This document shows positions 54,715 to 64,000 of a stretch of DNA of 64,000 nt, one piece after another. The translations under genes were made by a program, and so were the position numbers. Source of the stretch: CAWBVG01 sp963792175 (lineage in GTDB: Bacteria; Acidobacteriota; Vicinamibacteria; Vicinamibacterales; CAVVIG01); the NCBI GenBank assembly GCA_963792175.1, contig CAWBVG010000018.1:4853-68852 (forward strand), in the 5' to 3' direction. The notes below the pieces were generated by a model. The model saw only the letters and a list, made by a program, of their open reading frames with translations. It searched no databases and was not told the DNA's origin. Each line of letters begins with the position of its first letter. Within the stretch, counting starts at the first letter, position 1.

Positions 54715-56568
54715 TTATCGTTTGGACGTGGCCTCGGGATCGACCTTCTGCAGCAGCCGCTCGAATCGCGGCTCGGATCGCAGCACGTCGAAGTCCGGTT
54801 CCACCACCACGTTGACCAGAGACGTGCAACGGCGGAGGGAGCAGGCCTCGAGCAGCGCGAGCGCTTCCTCTTTCTCGCCACTCTGCGCGAAGCACCGGGC
54901 GGCTACCACCAGCGCCCCACTCTTCCTGTACGACTCTCCGCACTCGCGCAGCAACGCCTGAAAGCCGCTCCGTTCGAAGGTGCGAGCGATGTTCTGCGCC
55001 CGCTCCGGGGTGGACACGCTCTGGCGTAACGCCACGGCTTTGTCGACCAGACCCTGGTGACGAAGCGGCCCATCGAGCCAGAACAGCGCAAGCCCGAAGT
55101 GCGGGTCCAATTCGAGTGTCCTTTGCGCCTGGGCAATGGCGTCGTCGTAGCGGCGGGCCCAATACAGTGCGCGGATCAGATTCGTGTTGACGATCAGCGA
55201 GAGCGGATCGAGATCGCGCGCGCGTTCCTGTTCCCCGATGGCTTCCTCGTGTCGCCGGCGCAGCGACAGGTAGCCGCTATGCCAGTTCCGACCCAGCGCG
55301 TCGTTCGGGTTGAGCTCGAGCGCGCGGTGAAACTCTCGCTCGGCACTCCGCCAGTCCCAGTCGTACCAGGTGTAGACGGTTGCCAGCGCGTAGTGGGCGC
55401 TCGCGAGTCCGTCATCCAGTTCGAGGGCCTTGGCCGCCGCGGCCTTTCCGCGCGTCAGCGCCTCCTCGGCTGGCAGCGCATCATACGCGCCCGCGACGAC
55501 GTAGGTGTCTGCGAGACCGGAATACGCTGACGCAAAATTCGGGTCTTTCTCGATCGCGCGGTTGAAGTGTTCGATGGCCCGCTGCCAGCCCTGGCTCGTG
55601 TACTGATAAAACGCGTAGCGTCCCTGCAAATACAGACCATAGGCCTCCGGCTGGACCATGCGCGGCCGATCGAGAGGCCGCACCACGACGTTGATGCGCC
55701 GGGCGATGTCGGTCGCGACGGCGCGCTGCAGCGCGAGGATCTCACTCACGTCCCGTTCGTAGGACTCGGCCCACAGATGCATGTCCGTGGAGACCTGGAT
55801 CAGCTGGGCGGTGATCCGCACGCGTTCACCCGACCGTGTGACGGTGCCCTCGACAACCGCGTCGACATTCAGTTCCCGCCCGATGTCCTTGATGGCGCGC
55901 TTCGCCCCCTTGTATCGCATCATCGACGTGCGAGAGGTCACCCGAAGGCTTCCCATCTTGGCGAGGTCCGTGATCAGCGCATCGGTCATTCCGTCGGCGA
56001 AATAGTCCTGCTCGGGATCGTCCGAGAGGTTTTCGAGCGGCAACACGGCAATCGAGGTGATGTGCGGTGCGGCTCCGCCTCGGCCGGCAATCCAGCTGCG
56101 GGTCCCGCCGAGGTCGGTGCCGATGGCGATTCCGACCATCGCGACCACGGCCGCTGGCACTGCAGGCCACCAGCGGATGCCCGATCGGCCTGACGGCACG
56201 TCACGCGCCGCCTGCTCCGAGTGCTGCGCATCCTGCGTGACTGGTGCGATGAATCGATAACCCTTGCGCGGCAACGTCTCGATGAACTGAGGATGTTCGG
56301 CCGAATCACTCAGGGCCTCTCGCAGGTGATTCATCGCCTTGTTGAGCCCGCGGTCGAAATCGACGAACGTACCGGCGGGCCATAGCCGGCTCGTCAGTTC
56401 TTCGCGGGTGATGAGCTCGCCGGGCCGCTCCAGCAGAGCTAGCAGCAGTTGGAGGGGTTGTTCACGCAGCGGCGTTCGCTGTCCGTCGCTGGTCAGTTCG
56501 CCTGTCTTGACGTCGACCGCGAACGTCCCGAAACGGTAAACCCGGACAGCTTCCGAAACAGTTCCCAT
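54715..56568 (-). CDS. CadC-like transcriptional regulator with TolB-like and TPR domains
   Basis: 617 residues from ATG 56568 (MGTVSEAVRVYRFG); the frame is open further upstream, but that part has no family sequence. Domain order: OmpR-type winged helix (FGTFAVDVKTGELTSDGQRT, REELTSRLWPAGTFVDFDRG, FIETLPRKGYRFIAPV), a single TM (WWPAVPAAVVAMVGIAIGTD), a TolB-like N-terminal domain (SIAVLPLENLSDDPEQDYFA) and TPR repeats (about 340-560). Such proteins sense periplasmic signals directly and bind DNA from the membrane. It is encoded upstream of the radical SAM operon on the same strand with 173 bases between, so it is a good candidate to control it. Confidence 0.85.
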   Translation of the reverse strand: MGTVSEAVRVYRFGTFAVDVKTGELTSDGQRTPLREQPLQLLLALLERPGELITREELTSRLWPAGTFVDFDRGLNKAMNHLREALSDSAEHPQFIETLPRKGYRFIAPVTQDAQHSEQAARDVPSGRSGIRWWPAVPAAVVAMVGIAIGTDLGGTRSWIAGRGGAAPHITSIAVLPLENLSDDPEQDYFADGMTDALITDLAKMGSLRVTSRTSMMRYKGAKRAIKDIGRELNVDAVVEGTVTRSGERVRITAQLIQVSTDMHLWAESYERDVSEILALQRAVATDIARRINVVVRPLDRPRMVQPEAYGLYLQGRYAFYQYTSQGWQRAIEHFNRAIEKDPNFASAYSGLADTYVVAGAYDALPAEEALTRGKAAAAKALELDDGLASAHYALATVYTWYDWDWRSAEREFHRALELNPNDALGRNWHSGYLSLRRRHEEAIGEQERARDLDPLSLIVNTNLIRALYWARRYDDAIAQAQRTLELDPHFGLALFWLDGPLRHQGLVDKAVALRQSVSTPERAQNIARTFERSGFQALLRECGESYRKSGALVVAARCFAQSGEKEEALALLEACSLRRCTSLVNVVVEPDFDVLRSEPRFERLLQKVDPEATSKR

Positions 56569-56880
56569 CGCATCCACGCTAGCAGCCCGTAGTGCAACTC
56601 CATCTGCATTCGAACGGCGATGCATCCCCGCTGGCTGCGTTGCTCCTCCCTCAAATATTCCCGATATTCTCAGTCGTCGCGCCTTGCCATCGGGGCGCCT
56701 CGCCGTTCTCGGTGCGACGATGGACTTGCACCACGGGCTGCTAGGGGAGGTCCGAGAGTCTACCACCCGACGGTAACCAACATTTCACTGCCAAAGAATC
56801 TGCGGGGAATTGATCGCGCCGGCGCATCGCGCCATATCTGCTGCTGAATCGGAAGTCGCCGTGGAGGCGGAAGGAGCGAT
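56569..56880. other. Intergenic region between divergent regulator and SBP56-like genes
   Basis: 312 bases with no gene. It must hold the promoters for the CadC-like gene (left) and the SBP56-like gene (right). It contains an imperfect stem-loop repeat at 56626-56695 (separate entry). A GGCGGAAGGAGCGAT stretch at the right end provides the ribosome site for ATG 56881. Confidence 0.6.
56626..56695. repeat. Imperfect long stem-loop element
   Basis: Outer arms CCCCGctGGC (56626-56635) and GCCatCGGGG (56686-56695) pair with mismatches. The centre AATAT, TCCCG, ATATT (56654-56668) forms an inner dyad. The flanking TGCGTTGCTC and GTCGCGCCTTGCC words recall an interspersed repeat I remember from many proteobacterial and environmental genomes. 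The stem also lies in the presumed promoter region of the CadC-like gene. Confidence 0.4.
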
Positions 56881-58167
56881 ATGGAGTCAGTTCAGAGGCC
56901 GCGCGGGGCGCGGGTGGCGTCGGCGTTGGCCATGGCCGTGGTGGCGCTCGCCCCGATGACGATGGCCCAGGATGGATGGCGGGATCGCGACGAACAGCGA
57001 TCGCCGAAAACGCTCTACGTCTGGGCGGGCGATCAGGCCCGTGTGGCGCCGGACTTTCTTGCCGTCGTCGACTTCGACGAAGACTCGCCGCGCTACGGAC
57101 GAGTCATCAGGACGGTGCCGGTGCCGGCGCCTGGCAGCTCCGGCAATGAGCCGCACCACTGCCATCTCTCCGCCGACAAGAACATTCTGGCGTGTGGGGG
57201 CCTGCTGGCCCTGCTGCGGGGTCAGAACAGCATTTTCTTCTTCGATGTGTCGAAGGCGCGCCAGCCGAGATTCCTGTTCTCGACCAGCGGCACGCTCTCC
57301 AACATCACCGACGACTTCCTGCCCCTGAAGGAAGGCGGATTCCTGGTGACGCAGATGGGTTCCCACACCGGCGGGACGCCCGGTCGCGTTGCCGAGTTCA
57401 ACGCGGACCTGCAGCTCGTGGGCGAGTGGCCCCCGAATCCGCCAGAGCACGATTTCAACCCGCACGGCATCTCCGCCCGTCCGGAGCTCAACCTGATGGT
57501 GACCTCCGACTTCATGATGCCCGCCAGCTCGTTGAACGTGGTCCCCGGCGATCCGCTGCTGCGCGGGATTATCCGCGTGTGGGACTTTCACAGCCGATCG
57601 ATCGTCCGCACGATCGTGATTCCGAGCGCGCTCGGAACCATGGACGTGAAGCTGATCCCCAAGGATCCGCTGGGCCGCGCATTCACGGCGGGGATGTTCG
57701 ACGGCCTGGTGTACCTCGTTGACACCACGAACGGCACGGCACACGTCGTCTTCGACTGCGAGACCATCGTGCCTCACGTGGAGGTTCCTGTTCGCGGAGG
57801 GATGACGCAGCTGCTGGCCATGCCGCGCTCCGGCGACCGGCTGATCTTCGGGTCGTTTCAGGCGGGTCAGGTCGGCATGCTCGACATCAGCGATCCGGAG
57901 CATCCCGTTCAGGCGGGCATCGTCAATCTTGGCATCGATGCGGGACCGCACATGATTGCGCTCACCGACGACGACAAGCGTCTCGTCGTCAGCGACTATT
58001 TCCTCAACGAGGACGGCTTCGGCAAGATCCACTTCGAGGGGGACCATCACGTTCGCGTGATCAAGGTTTCCAGGAATCGCCTCGCCCTCGACCGGCGCTT
58101 CGACATCGACTTCAACACCGCGTTCGCGACCGGGCCGGCGCGCCCGCACGGAGTAGCCATGAAGTGA
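56881..58167 (+). CDS. Exported SBP56 / methanethiol oxidase-like protein
   Basis: 428 residues with a signal peptide (1-29, ending TMAQ). Selenium-binding-protein-56 features: NEPHHCHLSADKNILACGGL (the metal-ligand histidines), DDFLPLKEGGFLVTQMGS, FNPHGISARPELNLMVTSDF, IPHVEVPVRGGMTQLLAMPR-like propeller blades, and the C-terminal ARPHGVAMK. SBP56-family enzymes are copper-dependent beta-propellers that oxidise methanethiol in the periplasm. The histidine-rich motifs are conserved, so an active copper site is plausible. AAGGAGCG precedes the ATG. It is transcribed away from the CadC-like gene. Confidence 0.85.
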   Translation: MESVQRPRGARVASALAMAVVALAPMTMAQDGWRDRDEQRSPKTLYVWAGDQARVAPDFLAVVDFDEDSPRYGRVIRTVPVPAPGSSGNEPHHCHLSADKNILACGGLLALLRGQNSIFFFDVSKARQPRFLFSTSGTLSNITDDFLPLKEGGFLVTQMGSHTGGTPGRVAEFNADLQLVGEWPPNPPEHDFNPHGISARPELNLMVTSDFMMPASSLNVVPGDPLLRGIIRVWDFHSRSIVRTIVIPSALGTMDVKLIPKDPLGRAFTAGMFDGLVYLVDTTNGTAHVVFDCETIVPHVEVPVRGGMTQLLAMPRSGDRLIFGSFQAGQVGMLDISDPEHPVQAGIVNLGIDAGPHMIALTDDDKRLVVSDYFLNEDGFGKIHFEGDHHVRVIKVSRNRLALDRRFDIDFNTAFATGPARPHGVAMK

Positions 58168-58319
58168 GCTCGGGGGCAAGGGCGAAGTGTCGTTCGCCGG
58201 ATCGTCTTCTCCGGTTACCGCCGGTCGTTGAGTCGGTTACGAGATGTCGTGACTCTACGGGATTCGCCTCCTGGCAGCCCCGTTGCACCTCCACTCCAGA
58301 AGGGTCGAATGGAGGGCAC

Positions 58320-58595
58320 ATGAAAACGACTCTGATATGGATGCTCGTCGGTGCCTTGATCGGAGCCGTCCTCGCCTCGTTCATCGTTCCGCCGGCGCTC
58401 AGCTGGTACACGTCACCGGGCGGCCTGCCGCAAGGTGCGCAGATTCAATCGGTCGTGCAGATCCCGGAGATCATCCGCTACGCCACTTCTCATTTGATTC
58501 GCGGACAGGTGATCGGCGGCGCCATCGGCGCTGCTGTGGGCCTCGGAATCGGCATTTTCGCCCACGTCCCGACGCGCCAGCGAACCGTGGCCTGA
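58320..58595 (+). CDS. Small two-TM membrane protein
   Basis: 91 residues from ATG 58320, just after a GGAGGG ribosome site. TM1 is at 5-25 (LIWMLVGALIGAVLASFIV) and TM2 at about 62-82 (GQVIGGAIGAAVGLGIGIFA), both with small-residue G-x-x-x-G packing. A loop of about 35 residues between them would face the periplasm. It ends with a basic tail. No family recognised. The 150 bases upstream hold no other gene. Confidence 0.6.
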   Translation: MKTTLIWMLVGALIGAVLASFIVPPALSWYTSPGGLPQGAQIQSVVQIPEIIRYATSHLIRGQVIGGAIGAAVGLGIGIFAHVPTRQRTVA

Positions 58596-58645
58596 AGTCG
58601 CTTGCAGGGCTGGACGTGGCGCGGTGGCGGGCGATAATCACCGTC

Positions 58646-60381
58646 ATGCGGCCACCCCACGGCGCGAGCCCAGCGCTGATCGCCCTGACATGTGCCGGTT
58701 GTCTGATCGCGGCACCACTCGCACAACAATCGCTGCCGAGTGGACCGCTGGTGATCCGCGCGTTCACGCTCAGCTTCGATCCGGCGGGCACGTTCACGCT
58801 GTCAGGCGACGGCTGGCCGTCGATGGCCGGGACGTGGACAACGAGCGGCCGGGAAGTGGCGCTGCAATTGACGGACGGGCCCAAGGACTGCACCGGCGCA
58901 GGACGCTACACGTTCTCCGTCGACGGCGCGCGCGTCAGCTTCAACCTGATCGAGGACAGCTGCGAACCCCGCCGGATGATTCTCGATCGCAGCCAGTGGC
59001 TGCCTCGCGGCGTTCAACCGGCGATGGAGGCGCGCCGCATCGTGCGCGCCGGCGGCACGGCGAACAGCGCACTGCCGCCGCCGGCGAAGCGGCACCGGCC
59101 ACTGGCCCTCGTTCCGCGGACCCGAAGCGGCCGGCATTGCCGAGCGACAACACCTGCCCGACGACTGGAACCCGGCCACCGGCACGAACATCTTGTGGCG
59201 GACGACGATTCCTGGCCTCGCGCACTCCAGCCCGATCGTCTGGGGCGACGTGCTCTTCGTGACCAGCGCCATCAGCAGCCGCCCGAACGCCACGTTCAAA
59301 CCCGGCCTCTACGGCGACGGCGACGCCTCGGACGATCGATCGGCGCATCGCTGGATGCTGTACGCGATCGACAAGCGCACGGGAAAGATCCGGTGGGAGC
59401 GGACGGCGGCGCAGGGAGAACCACGTAACAAGCGCCATATCAAGTCCACCTACGCGAGCAGCTCCCCCGCCACCGAATGGCCGCATCGTCGTCGCCTGGT
59501 TCGGCTCGCAGGGGATCCATGCCTACGACTTCGACGGCGGCTTGCGCTGGTCCGTCGACCTTGGCCGAGTCGACATGGGCGCCTACGATATCCCGTCGTA
59601 CGAGTGGGGACCCGCCAGCTCGCCGATCATCTGGAATGGCCTGGTGATCGTGCAGTGCGACACCCAGACCGACTCGTTCCTGCTCGCGCTGAATGCCGAG
59701 ACGGGCGAAACCGTCTGGAAGACGGATCGGCAGGAGTTGCCGTCGTGGGGGACGCCCACGATCGTCGACACGTCCGCTGGCCCGGAGCTGGTCACGAACG
59801 CATCGAACTTCGTGCGTGGTTACGATCCGAAGTCCGGCCGCGAGTTGTGGCGTCTCGGTGGCAGCTCGAAGCTGACCGCGCCGACGCCGATCTTCGCGAA
59901 CGGTCTGCACATCGTGGCGAGCGGCCGCGCGCCGGAGCGGCCGGTGTTCGCGGTCCGTCCCGGGGCGCACGGAGATGTGACGCTTGCGCCCGGCGCCACG
60001 ACAAACACCTACGTCGCATGGAGCAAGACCGGCCGCGGATCGTACATGCCCACGCCGCTCGCGTACCGCGGCATCTTGTACGTGCTGGCCAACAACGGCG
60101 TGTTCGATACCTACGACATCACCACCGGGAAGGAGATCTATCGCCAGCGTCTGCCGCTCGTTGGCAGCGGATACAGCGCGTCACCCGTCGCGGCGGACGG
60201 AAAGATCTACCTGTCCAATGAAGACGGCGAGATGCTCGTCATCGAAGCGGGCGCAACCTTCAAACACCTTGCGACGAACTCGATGGGCGAAACGCTGATG
60301 GCCACGCCGGCGCTGTCGCAAGGCGTCATGTACGTCCGAGGCTCGCACACCCTGTTTGCCATCGGGAGGAAACACGAATAG
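58646..60381 (+). CDS. Exported PQQ-like beta-propeller protein, two frame breaks
   Basis: Start ATG 58646 with a signal peptide (ending PLAQQ). The first 130 residues form a beta-rich domain (FTLSFDPAGTFTLSGDGWPS, AGTWTTSGREVALQLTDGPK). Breaks near 59090 and 59480 join it to the propeller: WPSFRGPEAAGIA, LHWDIDTGKI-like blades such as LYAIDKRTGKIRWERTAAQG, LLALNAETGETVWKTDRQEL, VRGYDPKSGRELWRLGGSSK and VLANNGVFDTYDITTGKEIY. About 575 residues, periplasmic. It is like the propeller at 3627-5483 but with a signal peptide in place of the four TMs. No true PQQ-binding ligands recognised. Confidence 0.8.
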
Positions 60382-60489
60382 GGAAGTTTCGCCCTGCAAA
60401 ACACGAGACATCCGCATACAAATCCTTGCTTCGCACCATCGAGACGCTTAGAGTTCCTTTGCGAAATCGAAATGAAGAATTGAGGAACC

Positions 60490-63400
60490 ATGCGGCCATC
60501 CATGCTCTGGATCGCGCTCATCGGTCACCTGTTGCTCGCCACGTCGCCGGCCGGCGCCCAGGATTATCGCGGCCGCGTCCAGGGCTCGGTGGTCGACTCG
60601 AGCCGGGGCGCCTGCCGGGCGCCACGGTCACGCTGACCAACGACGCGACCGGCGTCGCGGTCGACGTTCGTTGACCGACAAGGACGGCCGCTACATCTTC
60701 GATTTCGTCGATCCCGGGCATCTACACCGATCATCGGCGAGCTGCAGGGATTCAAGACCGCCGAGCAGCGGAACGTGCGCGTGCCGCAGCGCGGCGAGCG
60801 TGACCGTGGACCTCGCGATGGAGGTCGGCGGCGTCGAGGAGCGCGTCGTCGTCGAGGCGTCGCCGGTCGCGGTGCAGTTCAACCGCAGCAGCTCCGATAT
60901 CACGCTCGAGCGGCAGCTGCATCGATCAGGTGCCGATCAGCCGGCCGCAATCCGTACAACCTGGCCAGCCTCGATCCGAGCGATCACGGTCATCGCCGGC
61001 ACACGAACGAGAACCGGCCGTACCACCATGCCTACGCCAACGACTACGACGCCGGCGGCGGCACGCGCCGCGCCAACGACGTGCTGCTCGACGGCGTCGC
61101 CGCTCGGCGCCAGCTACAAGACGGCGTACACGCCGGCCGTGGACGCGGTGGAAGAGATCACCGTCTCCAAGAACAGCGTGGACGCCGAGAACGGCCACAG
61201 CCTCGGCGGCATCATCAGCCTGAACATGAAGTCGGGCACCAACGCGCTGCGCGGCTCGGCGCTACTTCTACTGCCGCGACCCGAGCCTCAACTCGATCAG
61301 CGATCCGACGATCCGGTCGCGCCCGGGCAGGACACGAGCGCGCTGCGCGGCAGCGAGCTGAAGATGTACGGCGGCACGTTCGGCGGCCCGATCAAGCAGA
61401 ACAAGATCTTCTCGCTTCACGTCGTTCGAGCAGTGGGACGACAAGCGGCCGCTCATCGATCGTCCGCACGGTGCCGACCGAGCTCGAGCGCCGCGGCGAT
61501 TTCAGCCAGTCGGTGCTCAACGGCCGCGTGCGCACGATCTACAACCCGTTCGCGTCGACGCTCGATCCGGCGACGGGCCGCGTCGTGCGGCCGCCGTTCG
61601 CGAGCAACATGATTCCGCAGTCGCATGCTCGATCCGGTCGCGCTGAAGATGCTGGCGGCGATCCCGCTGCCGAACCTGCCCGGCAACGTCGACAACTGGC
61701 AGGGCAGCGTGTACGAGCAACGTCGACTACTGGAACTTCTCGCAGCGCGTCGACGTGAACATCAGCGACAACGTGGAAGATGTTCGCGCGCTACGGCCAG
61801 TTCAAGGCCAACCTCTATCAGCAGAATCCGACCGACGCGCGGCTTCTTCCCGCTGTCGGGCAGCAACCGCTACGGCATGAGCATCGCCGGCGACTCGGTC
61901 TGGGTGATGTCCGAACAAGACCACGCTCAACGTGCGCGGCAGCTTCTACAACATGACCGACGAGTTCTACAACCCGTCGCTCCTGCTCGGCGAGGACGGC
62001 CTGCAAGGACTACTGGTCGCGCCGTGGTATTCGTCGCTCTACAACAGCGGCTACGTCTATTACCCCGCGCTCGACGTGACGACCGGCACCGGCACGGCGA
62101 CGACCAACCGGCTCGGCCGCCAGGGCCGCGAGTGGTTCCAGCATCCCGACGCGTGGACGGTGTCGGCGCGCATGAACCGCTACCAGGGCCGTCACAACAT
62201 GAAGTGGGGCGGCGAGATGCGCGCCTACTACGGCGAGGCGGCGCGCTTCGAGCCGATCAACCTGGTCTTCAACTCGGCGCTGACGGCCAACAGCTCCGAC
62301 ACGCCCGATGTCGTCGACACCGGCAACCAGTGGGCGTCGTTCATGCTCGGCGCGCTCGACAACCAGACCTCGGCGCGGCTGGTGCCACTGCAGAAGCCGG
62401 ACCTGCGCGGCTACGCGGCGTACTTCCAGGACGACTTCGACGTCTGAGCGATCGGCTGACGCTGAACCTCGGCCTGCGCTGGGAGTACGAGCCCGGCCCG
62501 ACCGATCCGCACAATCGCTCTGTCGCAGCGACTCGATCTGACGCAGCCGATTCCCGAGATGCAGGCGACGCCGCCCGCCATTCCGGCGCAGGCGCGCAGC
62601 TGATGGCGAGCAAGGGCTACAGCTACAGCTACAACGGCGCGTGGATCTTCGCGAGCGACGACAATCCGCACGCGTGGCACAGCACGCCGTGGAACTTCCT
62701 GCCGCGCGTCGGGCTGAACTACGACGTCGGACGACGACTCGGTCGTTCGCGGTCGCCTATGCGCGCTTCCTGATGCCGACCAGCAACGTGCGCGACACGC
62801 TCGGCGACTTCGTCGAACCAGTACACCGGCTATGCGCAGACGACCAACACGCTCGGCCTGGCCAACGGCGTCCCGCGGCAGGTGCTTGGCAGATCCGTTC
62901 CCGTCGCGGTCAACCCGGTGATCGAGCCGTACGGACAGTCGTACGGCCGCTACACGGGCCTCGGCGGCGCCGCGAGCCTCGACCAGTACGAGCTCCGGCC
63001 GCAGATCAACGACCGCTTCAACGTCGTCCTATCAGAAGGAAATCTGGCGCGGGACCGTCGTCGAGCGAGCTACTTCTTCAACTGCGGCACGCGCGTCCCG
63101 TACGACAAGAACCTGAACATGGCGGACCCGGCGTTCAGGTATCGAGCAGAAGGCGCTGCTCAACACGCAGGTCGCCAATCCGTTCCGCAACTACCTGACG
63201 CCGGACAAGTTCCCTGGGGCAGCTGCGCAACACCGCGACGGTGACGCTCGGCAGCCTGCTCGTGCCCTATCCGCAGTACCACGTCGCTCCTGCAGCGCAA
63301 CACCGACAGGCCGGCATCTGAAGGAGCACACGATTGAGCTGCGCGCGCAGCGGCCGTTCACGCACGGCATCAGCTTCCTCGTCGCCTACGCCTGGACAAC

Positions 63401-64000
63401 GAGAAGCGCAAGGAGTGGTTCGACGACATCGCGCAGTATCAGGTGCTCGCAGCGGCGGCGAGGAGGGCTGGGAGTGGCGCCAGACCGACAGCCCGGTCGC
63501 GACCGCGTCACCGCCGGCGGTGACGTGGCAGCTGCCGATCGGCCGCGAGCGCCGATTCCTGTCGAACTGCCGGCGCCGCTCGACGCCGTGCTCGGCGGCT
63601 GGCAGCTCACGACGGCCGCGCGGTACTTCGGGCCGTCAGCTCCTGTTCAACCAGAGCTCATCGTCGACGGCGATCCGCGCTCGACAACCCGACGCGCGAC
63701 CGCTGGTTCGACACCTCGAAGTTCCAGCGGCTGCAGGACACGTTCACGCCGCGCAACAACCCCTGGTTCTACGATGGTCTCAACGGGCCAAGCGTGTTCC
63801 TCACGGACATGACGCTCACCAAGTCCTTCACCCTGCCGTCGAGGTATCGGCTCGAAGCGCGCCTCGAGGCCTACAACGCGCTCAACGCGATCGTCTGGGA
63901 CATTCCGGAAATCAACATCTCGAGCCCGAACTTCGGCAAGGTGACGCGCAAGCGCATCGACGGCACGGGCCGCGAAATGCAAATCGGCGTGCGGTTCATC
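60490..64000 (+). CDS. TonB-dependent receptor, Oar-like, many frame breaks, cut by the window end
   Basis: ATG 60490 with GAGGA upstream and a signal peptide (LLLATSPAGAQ). CarboxypepD_reg domain: GALPGATVTLTNDATGVAV, LTDKDGRYIFDFVDPG. Plug: ISGRNPYNLASLDP, DAVEEITVSKNSVDAENGHS, GGIISLNMKSGTNALRGSA. Barrel parts run through the whole length (QWDDKRPLSIVRTVPTELER, WASFMLGALDNQTSARLVPL, LNLGLRWEYEPGPTDPHN). The last bases encode KRIDGTGREMQIGVRFI, so only the final residue and stop lie beyond. At least twelve frame changes are needed. A central stretch (61932-62447) is unbroken. Members of this Oar-like group in Acidobacteria are outer-membrane channels for oligosaccharides or other large ligands. 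Confidence 0.85.

Noticed and set aside
51782..54961. A 1059-codon plus-strand open frame opposite the three radical SAM genes
   Set aside because: It is the antisense shadow of three genes with clear motifs; its translation has no recognisable domain.
60490..64000. Programmed frameshifting as an explanation for the receptor gene
   Set aside because: A dozen or more shifts at dissimilar sites without slippery heptamers or conserved downstream structures cannot be a regulated mechanism.
1..64000. CRISPR arrays, tRNA or rRNA genes, prophage structural genes
   Set aside because: None was recognised on either strand: no regularly spaced repeats, no tRNA cloverleaf with a CCA end, no conserved rRNA words and no phage head or tail proteins.

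Overview
The window is G+C-rich bacterial DNA, and its gene content points to an acidobacterium, most likely of the Vicinamibacteria type. Three genes encode the duplicated FtsX/MacB permeases typical of that phylum (ADOP), one of them paired with a PadR repressor. There is also a VWFA-related protein, DUF1080 and PQQ-like propeller proteins, large TonB-dependent receptors, and a CadC-like TPR regulator. No rRNA, tRNA or CRISPR array was seen. All assignments come from reading the translated sequence; no database search was run.

Layout. 1-5.5 kb: frame-broken 3' end of a membrane glycosyltransferase, then padR, an ADOP permease and a membrane-anchored PQQ-type propeller. 5.6-11.9 kb: serine hydrolase, a DUF1326-DUF2182 pair, a LuxR regulator, a flavin monooxygenase whose C-terminus has been replaced by a copy of the DUF2182 C-terminus, and a GNAT enzyme. 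11.9-18.1 kb, minus strand: flavin monooxygenase, zinc metallopeptidase, MBL-fold hydrolase, periplasmic binding protein and GrpB protein, closely packed. 18.2-19.7 kb: an IS110-family element with a hairpin over its Shine-Dalgarno sequence and a strongly structured 3' non-coding end that could encode a bridge RNA. 19.8-29.5 kb: ornithine cyclodeaminase-like enzyme, a 5'-truncated carboxylesterase, esterase, Bax-inhibitor-1 protein, an ADOP/DUF1080/hydrolase operon and a secreted protein with kinase-like motifs. 29.5-36.2 kb, minus strand: Tat-exported purple acid phosphatase, TonB receptor, metallophosphoesterase and NhaA-like antiporter. 36.6-41 kb: PAP2 phosphatase, a two-gene VWA operon and a YVTN propeller. 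41-54.5 kb, minus strand: a long gene array. 54.7-64 kb: CadC-like regulator, SBP56-like protein, a small membrane protein, a PQQ propeller and a TonB receptor reaching the window end.

The best candidate for an undescribed system is the minus-strand array 45327-54541. It holds three B12-domain radical SAM enzymes, two GNAT-like acyltransferases, a PAP2-fatty-acid-desaturase fusion and a GH3-type acyl-adenylating enzyme, joined mostly by ATGA overlaps or gaps of a few bases. This looks like a dedicated pathway for an unusual membrane lipid or acyl-amide. A MacB-like permease, a small phosphatase and an ADOP permease follow on the same strand.

Caveat on sequence quality. Many genes carry single-base frame breaks. 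They are sparse in most of the window but dense in two blocks, about 31.8-36.2 kb and 60.5-64 kb, where a purple acid phosphatase and two TonB receptors change frame roughly every 60-300 bases while keeping family-typical protein sequence in every segment. Consensus errors, perhaps from collapsed paralogues, explain this more simply than true decay, but reads are needed to decide. Coordinates of broken genes are given for the reconstructed gene.
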